DNA of 64,000 nucleotides, taken from NCBI GenBank assembly GCA_009731375.1, contig BJOX01000148.1, positions 137,934 to 201,933 on the forward strand. Reading direction: 5' to 3'. Numbering within the stretch: position 1 is the first letter of the stretch; the number at the start of each line of letters is the position of its first letter. The notes under the pieces are model-generated. The model did not search any database. It was not told the DNA's origin and worked only from the letters and a program-made list of their open reading frames with translations. Shown here piece after piece: positions 46,746 to 59,464 of this stretch. This DNA is from Paulinella micropora. Lineage: Eukaryota > Cercozoa > Imbricatea > Euglyphida. The translations under genes were made by a program, and so were the position numbers.

Positions 46746-46823
46746 GTATATATATAGAGAGAGAGAGGGGGGGAGGGGGGAGAACCTGTGTTGGGAGGTT
46801 CAGAGTAATTGCAGTAGTGTTGT
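37870..46823 (-). CDS. Multi-exon gene: Cys-rich membrane protein with two tandem glycosyltransferase-like domains
   Basis: Seventeen exons can be chained with GT-AG borders and matching phases: 46786-46823, 46341-46468, 44492-45945, 43776-44211, 43604-43665, 43374-43426, 42813-42875, 42608-42666, 42327-42377, 41785-42075, 41287-41586, 40826-41095, 40448-40679, 39909-40158, 39121-39252, 38077-38120 and 37870-37916. They total 3910 nt, which is 1 nt plus 1303 codons including the final TAG, with no internal stop or frameshift. The 5' end (first exon and start codon) lies above 46823 and was not found. The protein has a Cys-rich ectodomain, membrane segments, and two homologous glycosyltransferase-like domains, each with an EPDT motif and a NGNALYNSG motif. 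It is probably a Golgi or surface glycosyltransferase. The family name is uncertain. Confidence 0.75.
38121..39120. repeat. Intron made of (TAGA)n/(TAGG)n with embedded exon copies
   Basis: The 1-kb intron between exons 39121-39252 and 38077-38120 is almost wholly GATA/TAGG tetranucleotide repeat. It contains a partial copy of the upstream exon at about 38393-38448, including the sequence for SYITESRLR and the GT donor, and a short unique island at 38795-38835 resembling an exon edge. Confidence 0.85.
39253..39908. repeat. Intron made of ATATGAT/TGATG/TGACG repeats
   Basis: A 656-bp intron between HMHR and YVFSEF, built of ATATG-type and TGATATA-type short repeats with drifting variants. The homologous position in the first domain (exon 41785-42075) has no intron. 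Confidence 0.85.
40159..40447. repeat. Intron rich in (TACA)n
   Basis: A 289-bp intron dominated by ACAT repeats, with a TTAGGG-like GGGTTAGGGTTAG piece at about 40332-40344 and a short unique island around 40230-40262. The latter could hold a further exon fragment. Confidence 0.7.
42076..42326. repeat. Intron consisting almost only of (TAGA)n
   Basis: The 251-bp intron after FWVK in the first domain. On the gene strand it is GTTTCATCCTTCGACC followed by (TATC)n and CTATCAG. The acceptor CAG is one base away from the repeat unit. The second domain has continuous exon here. Confidence 0.85.
42876..43373. repeat. Intron with (TACA)n and three extra copies of the start of the next exon
   Basis: Copies of the sequence GGCCCCTCCGGGTAGGAGTC with flanks lie at about 42974-43007, 43110-43145 and 43208-43243. 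On the gene strand each is GCTCCAG followed by about 23 nt of the exon encoding SYPEGPN. Between them are TACA arrays. Two of the copies are followed by GTATGC, a possible donor. Confidence 0.85.
44492..46823 (-). other. Cys-rich ectodomain, membrane segments and stalk of the minus-strand gene
   Basis: Exons 46786-46823 and 46341-46468 give [10 protein letters not shown] and [16 protein letters not shown], with CDRYC. The large exon 44492-45945 (484 codons) continues with pairs such as [23 protein letters not shown] and CRRFCAYQ, giving about 20 Cys in 200 residues in a C-x2-3-C pattern. A hydrophobic helix ([20 protein letters not shown]) follows, then a Glu/Ala coiled coil, a Ser/Pro-rich basic stretch, and a second hydrophobic helix ([19 protein letters not shown]) just before the first transferase domain. 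Two membrane passes would put the Cys-rich part and the enzyme on the same side of the membrane. Confidence 0.65.
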
Positions 46824-46824
46824 C

Positions 46825-47036
46825 TGGGGACTGTGCCATCCACCCAGCTCTTTTCCTGGAAACATGTCTATAATCAGAGCATATGTATACCCAGTTTTTT
46901 GGGAATGTATCCACATTTTGCGGACGAACTCCCGTGATCCAGAAGCGGGATTTGGTCGACTTGGTCAACTGAGTATGTGTATGTGTGATGTTCTCTGTTG
47001 TCTGTGCCATCTACCCAGCTCTTTTCCTGATACTGC
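46825..47036. repeat. Dispersed repeat R, left copy
   Basis: Contains TGCCATCCACCCAGCTCTTT, then CAGTTTTTTGGGAATGTATC and GGTCGACTTGGTCAACTGAG, then again TGCCATCTACCCAGCTCTTT at about 47008. The same elements occur in the same order at 47888-48120. The period is about 180 bp, so this looks like a tandem or satellite-like family that also touches the first exon found for the minus-strand gene. Confidence 0.7.
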
Positions 47037-47850
47037 TTTAAACTTCCTCACCTCAAGACCAACAAGGTATTGAAGCGGATCGACCGCTCACACCTCTCCC
47101 CCGTACACTGCTCCCACCGACGGCGTCGCCCCGCTTACTTCGGTGGCAGTGGACGCCTACGATGACGACACTGTCAACTACACCAACGATGACGACACTG
47201 TCAACTACACCAACGATGACGACACTGTCAACTACACCAACGATGACGACACTGTCAACTACACCAACGATGACGACACTGTCAACTACACCAACGATGA
47301 CGACACTGTCAACTACACCAACGATGACGACACTGTCAACTACACCAACGATGACGACACTGTCAACTACACCAACGATGACGACACTGTCAACTACACC
47401 AACGATGACGACACTGTCAACTACACCAACGATGACGACACTGTCAACTACACCAACGATGACGACACTGTCAACTACACCAACGATGACGACACTGTCA
47501 ACTACACCAACGATGACGACACTGTCAACTACACCAACGATGACGACACTGTCAACTACACCAACGATGACGACACTGTCAACTACACCAACGATGACGA
47601 CACTGTCAACTACACCAACGATGACGACACTGTCAACTACACCAACGATGACGACACTGTCAACTACACCACTGGTGAAGTCGTTGCTTTCATCGACCGT
47701 AACCAAGTCAAGCTTGGCATCGTTTTGGATGAGGATCCGGAAAATGAGGAAGACGATTTAGTGGTCCACCAACTTGGTGTATCACTTCGGATACCAACCC
47801 CCTTTTCCGCCCCATCTACGAAGACACGAAGGACGACAAGATAAAGTGCA
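47037..47850 (+). mobile_element. Fragment of a Gypsy integrase C-terminal tail with minisatellite insertion
   Basis: Opens with codons for NKVLKRIDRSHLSP, then, after one shift in a C run, PYTAPTDGVAPL, a 27-bp repeat array, and TTGEVVAFIDRNQVKLGIVL followed by DEDPENEEDDLVVHQL. These match the integrase tail of the element at 22510-35406 (NKVLRKIDIAHISPYTAPTD; GEVIAFIDDGLLKLGMIM; DEDPTDDRDD). No RT or LTR is nearby, so only a fragment is present, between two copies of repeat R. Confidence 0.8.
47161..47670 (+). repeat. 27-bp minisatellite, 18 perfect copies plus a partial one
   Basis: The unit GATGACGACACTGTCAACTA plus CACCAAC encodes DDDTVNYTN in frame. Eighteen copies follow one another without a visible mismatch, then 24 bp of a nineteenth. 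Confidence 0.95.
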
Positions 47851-47887
47851 CGCTGTTATGCGCGACGAATATGAAAGTTATGAAAAA

Positions 47888-48120
47888 TCATGAATATAAC
47901 ATGTCTATACCCAGCACATGTATACCCAGTTTCCAATTTCTGCCGTATCATATCTAAGTTTTCCGGAATGTATCCACGTTTGAGGATGAATTCCCGGGAA
48001 CCAAACGCGGGATACGGTCGACTTGGTAAATTGGGGATGTGCGTGTGTGTGTTTGTACTGTGCCATCCACTCAGCACTTTTCCTGGTAACATGTCTATCC
48101 CAGCGCACATAGATACACAG
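47888..48120. repeat. Dispersed repeat R, right copy
   Basis: Same order of elements as 46825-47036 (AACATGTCTATACCCAG, GGAATGTATCCAC, GGTCGACTTGGT, GTGCCATCCACTCAGC). Followed by a (CATC)n run at 48145-48185. Confidence 0.7.
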
Positions 48121-48407
48121 TCTCGAATTTCCACACTCACCCACCCATCCATACATCCATCCATCCATCCATCCATCCATCCATCCTCAGGCATACCTTG
48201 TGTTTCTTTTTGAAAATTCCATACTAATCCAGCAACATATGTTACTTGTTGAAAGCTCCATACTAACCCGACACTAAAACATTTCACATGCGTCACAGGA
48301 GACCATGCTTAGAATAAGCACGAAAATTTTTACCATGCTTTCCGTGAAGGTTTGGCGGAACAAAAGTATGATTGTAGCGATTGGCTTCATATGCGTGCTG
48401 TCAACAT

Positions 48408-48511
48408 GCTTACTTACTTACTTACTTGCTCACTTACTTATTTACTCACTCGCTTACTCACTCGCTTACTCACTCACTCACTTACTTACTTACTTACTTT
48501 TACTTACTTAC

Positions 48512-48548
<37 letters not shown>

Positions 48549-48695
48549 CCTTACTGGCTTCCTTACTTACTTACTTACTTACTTACCTTACTTACTTACT
48601 TACTTACTTACTTGCTTACTTGCTCACTTACTCACTTACTTACTTAATTAATTACTTACTACTTACTACTTACTTACTTACTTACTTACTTACTT
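48408..48695. repeat. (TTAC)n with TCAC variants
   Basis: About 290 bp of TTAC repeat. The short sequence before it (48300-48400) and after it (48700-48790) has no gene signature. Confidence 0.9.
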
Positions 48696-48869
48696 GACTC
48701 ACCTCGTTTGAGTGGCAGAAGGAGAAGCTCCCGTCGCTACAGCTACACAATACAAAAATAGGTCAAGCATAGATAGTATGTGCGCGACAGGATATGGTCT
48801 TGTATACGATATGAATGTGTTATGTGTGTGTGTGTCTGTGTTATGTGTGTGCGTGTGCGTCATTGGTGC

Positions 48870-48907
48870 GTGTTAGATGGATAGATAGAAGATAGATAGA
48901 TAGATAA

Positions 48908-48954
<47 letters not shown>

Positions 48955-49097
48955 TAGATGGATAGGTAGGCAGGTGGGTAGGTGGGTAGGTAGGAGGTAG
49001 GAGGTAGGTAGGTAGGTAGGTAGGTAGGTGGGTAGGTAGGTAGGTAGGTAAGTAGGTAGGTAGGTAAGTAGGTAGACAGACAAGCAGACAGACAAAC

Positions 49098-49176
<79 letters not shown>

Positions 49177-49177
49177 C

Positions 49178-49237
<60 letters not shown>

Positions 49238-49238
49238 T
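48870..49238. repeat. (TAGA)n/(TAGG)n block
   Basis: Tetranucleotide repeat with GTAGG and CAGA variants. Confidence 0.9.
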
Positions 49239-49254
49239 GATTGATATGTTTAGT

Positions 49255-49580
49255 CTAGCAGGAGCGTCGCATAGCCGAACGGCATAGGCGTCCTACCAGG
49301 AGGCATCCTCGGCTCAGGCCTGCCTTCGTCTTCCTGGCTCCCTCATAACCAATGGCCAGCGGAGGGATCCGCTCACCCAGCACGAAGTGCACGGTGAGTA
49401 CCTTTTATGGGCAAGCTCAAAGGAAAAAACACCCAACGCCACAGCTACCCATGGTGCAGCCTTGCGAGGTAGCCAACTGGCATGTGGTGCAATTTGCTCT
49501 AGGAGGGTTGGTCTTCATCGCCAACGTCCCGCACCCTTGACCAACTTTTCTTACATCGAAGGGAGGGAAGTCCGACGGGG
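49255..49580. other. GC-rich unique island, possible exon(s), strand unresolved
   Basis: A 325-bp unique island between TAGA arrays. On the plus strand, ...CATAG/GCGTCC starts and GTGCACG/GTGAGTACC ends a frame of about 35 codons with a strong donor. On the minus strand, a frame from about 49580 reads [20 protein letters not shown] followed by further Cys (TCQLATSQGCTMGSCGVGC), which would suit a Cys-rich ectodomain of the minus-strand gene. I cannot decide between them. Confidence 0.3.
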
Positions 49581-49664
49581 TAGATAGATAGATAGATATA
49601 TAGATATATCCGAAGACATAGGCATCCATTCCACCCCGCCGCCGATCGGCGACTGGGTAGCGGG

Positions 49665-49746
<82 letters not shown>

Positions 49747-49760
49747 GAGATAGATAGATG

Positions 49761-49793
<33 letters not shown>

Positions 49794-49801
49794 ATAGATA
49801 A

Positions 49802-49879
<78 letters not shown>

Positions 49880-50659
49880 GGATAGATAGATAGATNNNNN
49901 NNNNNNNNNNNNNNNNNNNNNNNNNNNNNNNNNNNNNNNNNNNNNNNNNNNNNNNNNNNNNNNNNNNNNNNNNNNNNNNNNNNNNNNNNNNNNNNNNNNN
50001 NNNNNNNNNNNNNNNNNNNNNNNNNNNNNNNNNNNNNNNNNNNNNNNNNNNNNNNNNNNNNNNNNNNNNNNNNNNNNNNNNNNNNNNNNNNNNNNNNNNN
50101 NNNNNNNNNNNNNNNNNNNNNNNNNNNNNNNNNNNNNNNNNNNNNNNNNNNNNNNNNNNNNNNNNNNNNNNNNNNNNNNNNNNNNNNNNNNNNNNNNNNN
50201 NNNNNNNNNNNNNNNNNNNNNNNNNNNNNNNNNNNNNNNNNNNNNNNNNNNNNNNNNNNNNNNNNNNNNNNNNNNNNNNNNNNNNNNNNNNNNNNNNNNN
50301 NNNNNNNNNNNNNNNNNNNNNNNNNNNNNNNNNNNNNNNNNNNNNNNNNNNNNNNNNNNNNNNNNNNNNNNNNNNNNNNNNNNNNNNNNNNNNNNNNNNN
50401 NNNNNNNNNNNNNNNNNNNNNNNNNNNNNNNNNNNNNNNNNNNNNNNNNNNNNNNNNNNNNNNNNNNNNNNNNNNNNNNNNNNNNNNNNNNNNNNNNNNN
50501 NNNNNNNNNNNNNNNNNNNNNNNNNNNNNNNNNNNNNNNNNNNNNNNNNNNNNNNNNNNNNNNNNNNNNNNNNNNNNNNNNNNNNNNNNNNNNNNNNNNN
50601 NNNNNNNNNNNNNNNNNNNNNNNNNNNNNNNNNNNNNNNNNNNNNNNNNNNNNNNGGGG

Positions 50660-50705
<46 letters not shown>
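49581..50705. repeat. (TAGA)n, 760-N gap and poly-G
   Basis: TAGA/CAGA arrays with a short unique island at about 49610-49665, then N at 49896-50655 and about 48 G. Confidence 0.9.
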
Positions 50706-51530
50706 GGGAGATTCCCATAAGTACTCCCATATAAGCTAATATACCAGGATTTGCTTGCTCAGATGCTCGCACTATTGAATACAGAAAACATATGAAAAGG
50801 AAGCGTCCAGAGACAGCCATGAGAGGAAACTCCCTCCCAAACTTACCTAATAAAGAAAGAGCAAAGCAGAGCGATTAGAAAAGTGTCTTGCTCAAACAAC
50901 ATTCACTAACAGTCACCAGCTGCTCTGTTATAATAATCTCGACGAGAAAAATGTCCCCCAGACAAGAACCATAGAAAGATACAACTTGGGTGATCGCGGC
51001 ATGGAAGAATACGGTATGAATTTTTTTGAAAACAGTAGAAATCTGTCCATATTATGAGGTGCAGACCGAAAGGCAATTCAAACCTGTGGTGGCACCATTT
51101 GCCGTTTTTTGAACCCACTCAAAAATTTCAAGTGCTGACTCTTTCTTTGTTTTGCTGCCTTTATGATACTTGAACAAGAGATCTAACAAGTGAGACTCTG
51201 ATCACCCATGGAATTGTCTCCTTTCTCCTTCTCCTTTCTTGTTTGACGTAAATACAAATAAGCCATTAAGATATGAGCAGGAATAAGAAAGTAGAACATA
51301 CAAACAGGGGAAAAAACACAATTTCAAACAGAGAATCTGTAAGAACAAAATAAGGCAAAAATAAAAGAGAAATTGATTGATACTAAAGCTGATATTACAC
51401 ATAGGCAACGCATATAAAGAATGTAAAGTAGTATCAAAAGACTAGACTAAAATGGAAAAAGAAAGCAACAGAAATTAGGAAGCCAACACCTAGCAGAAAA
51501 GAGCAAATAAATAACCCAGGCCAGCAAAAA
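50706..51530. other. Unassigned AT-rich sequence
   Basis: No repeats and no convincing coding frame. The open frames present are 60-80 codons, hydrophobic or repetitive, without motifs. Confidence 0.5.
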
Positions 51531-52061
<531 letters not shown>

Positions 52062-52130
52062 NNNNNNNNNNACGCCTGTGTATGAATGTACGCGGTTGTC
52101 TCCTCCTTTGCGCATTTCCGTTGATCTCTC

Positions 52131-52292
52131 ATTCTCATTCTCGCTGTCGTTCACTTGTTCTCGTTGTCGTTCACTTGTTCTCGTTGTCGTTTATACCCTC
52201 TCCTTGCCCTGAACGTTGGTCTCTCATTCTCATTCTCGCTGTCGTTCACTCATTCTCGTTGTCGTTTATACCCTCTCCTTGCCCTGAACGTT
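52131..52292 (+). repeat. Tandem duplication upstream of the RING gene
   Basis: The sequence CTCATTCTCATTCTCGCTGT ... TTTATACCCTCTCCTTGCCC followed by TGAACGTTG occurs twice, about 85 bp apart (52131-52216 and 52222-52292). It lies just before the poly-C/gap and the first exon, so it may be in the promoter or 5' UTR. Confidence 0.65.
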
Positions 52293-52297
52293 GCCCT

Positions 52298-52345
<48 letters not shown>

Positions 52346-52363
52346 NNNNNNNNNNCTAGCGCC

Positions 52364-52605
52364 ATGGCCGAAGTTGATAATTCTTTTACGATCGGCCTGA
52401 GCTCAACTAATGGCAGTAGTTTCTACCGGCCCGACGGGGAGGACGCGGTCGCGGCCGCAGCAACTGCAGATGAGCCGGCCGGATCTTCCGGGTAGGCATG
52501 TATGTATGTATGTATGTATGTATGTATGTATGTATGTATGTATGTATGTATGTATGTATGTATGTATGTATGTACGTACGCACGCACGCACGTACGTATC
52601 TATCG

Positions 52606-52668
<63 letters not shown>

Positions 52669-52697
52669 CATCTATCTTTCTATCTATCTATCTATGG

Positions 52698-52749
<52 letters not shown>

Positions 52750-53150
52750 GACGGGAAGCACAATCCTGTTCCCTCAGGGTGCCATTTCTCGCTTGTTGAG
52801 CCCGGAATAAAACCCACAGTGCTCTGTCGGTTTATACTAGACTGTCGATGTCACAGTCTCGAAACTCCATCTGCTTACTGGGCCCTCTGTAATGGAGGTG
52901 GGAGCTCGTTCTGCAAGGGGCGCTTTATGGAACGAGCCCTGGCCCCGCCTGGTACTAGGGAGCTTTGGTATCGCCTGTATCAGTCCCTTCCGTGCAAACA
53001 TCACGGCTTAGCTGGGCATCGGGTTAATACTTTACCCACAGACTTCCTTGGTTGAAGCTCCTTTTTTCTGACATTAGTCGATATCTCATCTATCTATATC
53101 TATCTATCTATCTATCTATCCATCTATCTATCTATCTATCTATCTATCTG

Positions 53151-53192
<42 letters not shown>

Positions 53193-53226
53193 CATACTAT
53201 CTATCTATCTCTATCTACCTACCTAG

Positions 53227-53277
<51 letters not shown>

Positions 53278-53365
53278 CCTACCTACCTATCTACCTACCT
53301 ATCTACCTACCTACCTATCTCCTACCTGGTCAGCGATGCAGCGTCCTCACAATTGCCGCAATTAC

Positions 53366-53458
<93 letters not shown>

Positions 53459-53574
53459 CCTACCTACCTCTACCTACCTCTACCTACCTACCTACCTACC
53501 TACCTACCTACCTACCTAGTCGGCAATGCACAATCCAGCACAATGGCCGCAAATACATCCGCAACCACATTTGC

Positions 53575-53671
<97 letters not shown>

Positions 53672-53790
53672 CCTACCTACCTACCTACCTACCTACCTAC
53701 CTACCTACCTACCTACCTACCTACCTACCTACCTAGTCGGCATGCAAAATCCAGGACAATTGCCGCAATTACATCCCCAACCACATTTGC

Positions 53791-53855
<65 letters not shown>

Positions 53856-53957
53856 CCTACCTACCTCTACCTACCTACCTACCTACCTACCTACCTACCT
53901 AGTCGGCAACGCACAATCCAGCACAATGGCCGCAATTACATCCGCAACCACATTTGC

Positions 53958-54001
<44 letters not shown>

Positions 54002-54014
54002 ATCTTTCTATCTT

Positions 54015-54086
<72 letters not shown>

Positions 54087-54190
54087 CCTACCTACCTATC
54101 TACCTACCTACCTAGCTACCTACCTACCTACCTAGTCGGCAATGCACAATCCAGCACAATGGCAGCAATTACATCCGCAACCACATCTGC

Positions 54191-54251
<61 letters not shown>

Positions 54252-54515
54252 CCTACCTACCTACCTACCTACCTGCCTACCTACCTGGTCAGCGATGCAC
54301 AATCCAGCACAATTGCCGCAATTAGATCCGCAACCACATCTGCATCGGCTTCTCCGAGCACAACATCAGCCATATCAGCGGTGACGAGGATCTCAGAGGG
54401 ATTTGAGCCTCTGCTAAGGGCAGTGTCTCGCGCCATGGCCAGGTATACTATATTGCACAATACCACCAGCAGCAGCAACAGCAACGACAAAAATAATATT
54501 AACAACAACAACAAG

Positions 54516-54593
<78 letters not shown>

Positions 54594-54634
54594 ATAAACA
54601 ACAACAGCAAAAACAAAAACAACAAAAACAACAA

Positions 54635-54675
<41 letters not shown>

Positions 54676-54686
54676 GCAACAACAGC

Positions 54687-54730
<44 letters not shown>

Positions 54731-55269
54731 CGACGACGACAACAGAAAGCAGCGATAAGAGCAGCATCATCAAGCACCAAGAAAAAGCTCGTGTTCACGC
54801 TCTTCCACTTTGCATATTCCCGGGATCCATACTTTGGATATGAGAAAAATATCCAAAATTGCTATAACGAAAATTCTGAAAAGCATGGTCTTGAATGACG
54901 GTGAAAATTGCTGAAATTGTGGTGTTGGGCGATGGTAGGCCTGCAGATAAGTTTGTGCCGGCACTGCTGAAGCTATGGGAGTTTTACGCAGCAAAAATAG
55001 ACCCGTTCTGCCAAGGTGTGCATACATACATACGTACATACATACCTGCATATATGCATGCATGCCTGCATACACACATACAGGCATACATGCATACATA
55101 CATGCATATATGCATCCATACATCCATACATACATGCATACATACATACATACATACATACATACATCATACATACGACAACGTTTACATATATCTTCTT
55201 AACTCATAATTGCTTGCATATACACATTCTCTGTCTTCTCTCTCTCTCTCTCTCTTTTTCTTTCTTTCT

Positions 55270-55304
<35 letters not shown>

Positions 55305-55378
55305 CTCCTTCTTCCTTTCTTTCTTTTTTTCTTTTTTCTTCCTTTCTTTCTTTCTTTCTTTCTCTCTCTCTGTGTCTT

Positions 55379-55411
<33 letters not shown>

Positions 55412-55434
55412 ATTTATTTATTTCTTTCTTTATT

Positions 55435-55471
<37 letters not shown>

Positions 55472-56949
55472 ATATATATATATACATATATGTGTGTGTG
55501 TATGTATGTATGTATGTATATATATATATATGTATATATATATTATATATATATGTATATATATATATACATGTATATATATACATATCTTAGCCGAGCT
55601 GATCCCGGCCTTTTGCCTCTTCGCACAGACTACCAAATTCATGTGCATGGCCATCCCGAACCTCGCGCAAAGGTTAGACATCTATCCTTATACAAAATTT
55701 TCATCTACCTACCCAACTTCCCGCGTATCTACTGCCTTAAATACACACCTGACTACATCTCTGCCTATCCATCCATCCATCCAACGGTAGTATTCGAGGC
55801 TTATGGCTTTAAAGCTGTGCCACGCCCATAGATTGAAGGCATCAAACACACCCATCCATCCATCCATTCCTCCATCTGTGCACAAAATCTGTCCGCCCAA
55901 TTCATGTAAACACTTTCTTTCTAGGTCGGTAGATACGGTCATAGCGCTACCAGACATAGTTTCGCAGACGGCTGAATCGTTTCGAGAGACTCGTCGCAAC
56001 CTGAACGATATGATGCTTTTGGCACAGAACGCACGCTCTGGTAACTATGTGTCTAACAAAGGTCATGTGTATAAGGTGTGTAAGGTGTGTAAGGTGTGTA
56101 AGGTGTGTAAGGTGTGTAAGGTGTGTAATGTGTGTAATGTGTGTAATGTGTGTAATGTGTGTAATGTGTGTAATGTGTGTAATGTGTGTAATGTGTGTAA
56201 TGTGTGTAATGTGTGTAATGTATGTAATGTATGTAATGTGTGTAATGTGTGTAATGTATGTAATGTATGTAATGTATGTAATGTATGTAATTTATGTAAT
56301 GTGTGTAATGTGTGTAATGTGTGTAATGTGTGTAATGTGTGTAATGTGTGTAATGTGTGTAATGTATGCAATTTATGGTATAGTTCTTATAGCAAATCGC
56401 ACGTTCTGGTCAGTCATGTGTATAATGTGTGAAGTTTATATGATGTATGTCATGTGTGTAATATGTGTACCATGTGTATGAATGTGTGAAATGGATATAG
56501 TGATGATAATGTGTGTAATGTACGTTATGTATGCAATTTATGTACATAGTATGTAATGCATGTCATATATGTGTATTATTATAAAATATATCACATATGT
56601 CATGTAGATCATGTAGATCAGGTAGATGATGTAGATCAGGTAGATCGGTAGATGATGTAGATCATGTAGATCAGGTAGATCAGGTAGATCTTGTAGATCT
56701 TGTAGATCAGGTAGATCATGTAGATCATGTAGATCAGGTAGATCATGTAGATCATGTAGATCATGTAGATCATGTAGATCATGTAGATCATGTAGATCAT
56801 GTAAAATCATGTACGTAGGCCTCGCGTTGGCAGCGATGCAGCAATCAGGAGCACAAGCGCGCGCAGGTAGCGTACATTTTGCAACAATCTTTGCAAAACG
56901 GAGAGCGGTTAAGTGTGTGGGTGTATTTCTCTCTCTCTCTATCTATCTC

Positions 56950-56987
<38 letters not shown>

Positions 56988-57036
56988 GATCTATCTCTCT
57001 CTATCTCTCTCTCTCTCTTCTCTCTCTCTTCTCTCT

Positions 57037-57094
<58 letters not shown>

Positions 57095-57095
57095 T

Positions 57096-57165
<70 letters not shown>

Positions 57166-59032
57166 CGCTGTGTGTGTATGTCCTATATTTTGCAACACCA
57201 TTTACACAGGTTTAGGTAGCAGCAACGTGTGTGTATGTGTGCTTGTGTGTCTGCTTGCTAGGCCTGCCTGGCTCCACTGCCAGTTCTCGCAGCGTAGACC
57301 CCACTCTACAGGCTGTTAGCGCTATGCAGATGTGCGGGGGTGCGGACATCCCTACCTACCTGCCTACCTACCTACTTACCTACCTACCTACCTACCTACC
57401 TAGTTACATACATACATACCTACATACATGCATACATGCATACATGCATACATACATACATACATACATGCATAAATAAATAAATAAATAAATACATACA
57501 TACATACATGAACACATACATACATACATACATACATACATACATACACACATACATACACACATACATACACACATACATACACACATACATACACACA
57601 TACATACATACATACATACATACATACATACATACATACACACAAGCCTGGACTCCTTCTGCACGGGGCACCTGACGGATATCTACCTATCTACCTATCT
57701 ACCTATCTACCTATCTACCTATCTACCTATCTACCTATCTACCTATCTACCTATCTACCTATCTACCTATCTACCTATCTACCTATCTACCTATCTACCT
57801 ATCTACCTATCTACCTATCTACCTATCTACCTATCTACCTATCTACCTATCTACCTATCTACCTATCTACCTATCTACCTATCTACCTATCTACCTATCT
57901 ACCTATCTACCTATCTACCTATCTACCTATCTACCTATCTACCTATCTACCTATCTACCTATCTACCTATCTACCTATCTACCTATCTACCTATCTACCT
58001 ATCTACCTATCTACCTATCTACCTATCTACCTATCTACCTATCTACCTATCTACCTATCTACCTATCTACCTATCTACCTATCTACCTATCTACCTATCT
58101 ACCTATCTACCTATCTACCTATCTACCTATCTACCTATCTACCTATCTACCTATCTACCTATCTACCTATCTACCTATCTACCTATCTACCTATCTACCT
58201 ATCTACCTATCTACCTATCTACCTATCTACCTATCTACCTATCTACCTATCTACCTATCTACCTATCTACCTATCTACCTATCTACCTATCTACCTATCT
58301 ACCTATCTACCTATCTACCTATCTACCTATCTACCTATCTACCTATCCACCTTTCTACCTACCTACCTACCTACCTACCTACCTACCTACCTACCTACCG
58401 ATCTACCTACCAACCTACCTACCTCTTACCTACCTACCGATCTACCTACCTACCTACCTCTTACCTACCTACCTACCTACCTACATACATACCTACATAC
58501 CTACATACCTACACACATATACATAGGCCTGGGTTCCTTCTCCACGGAGCACCTGATGCAGCTTTCGAAACAGCTCAGCAACATGCAGGCGCAGATACCG
58601 GTTGCAATCATGATGATAATAACGATAGATGTCTATGTTTTGTGTGTATGTACACGAATGGATCTGATGCTGCTCTCGGAACAGCTCAGCAACATGTAGC
58701 GCAGATAGGGCAGGATATGAACATTACTATAGATATATGTGACAGTATGGATGCACCCGATGCAGCTTTTGGAATAACTGAGCTATGACTATAAATGTAT
58801 GTATATGAATGGACCTGATGCTGCTCTCGCAACCATATATGTATGCATATAAATTATATATATATATATATGTATAAATATAAATACATACAACTGAGCA
58901 ACATGCAGGCACGGCTACCTGTTACATTGTAATGATGATAATAAGAATAGATGTGTATGTGTGTATGTATGTGAACGGATTTGAGGCTGCTCTTGGAATA
59001 ACTCAGCAACATGCAGGCGCAGATACCGAATA

Positions 59033-59091
<59 letters not shown>

Positions 59092-59123
59092 ACTACTACT
59101 TACTACTACTTACTACTACTTAA

Positions 59124-59183
<60 letters not shown>

Positions 59184-59197
59184 TACTTACTACTACT

Positions 59198-59248
<51 letters not shown>

Positions 59249-59335
59249 AAGAACAACAACAACAAGAACAACAACAGCAACAGCAGCAGCAACAACAACA
59301 ACAACAAAACAACAACAACGACGACGACGACGACA

Positions 59336-59366
<31 letters not shown>

Positions 59367-59381
59367 CGACAACAACGACGA

Positions 59382-59464
<83 letters not shown>

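Noticed and set aside
47053-47706. Opposite-strand frame of Val-Val-Asp-Ser-Val-Val-Ile-Val-Gly repeats
   Set aside because: Antisense shadow of the 27-bp minisatellite, whose sense frame matches the integrase tail.
53330-54300. CRISPR-like pattern of regularly spaced unique pieces between repeats
   Set aside because: The pieces between the arrays are copies of one exon and not different spacers, and the repeats are simple ATCT/ACCT in a eukaryotic gene.
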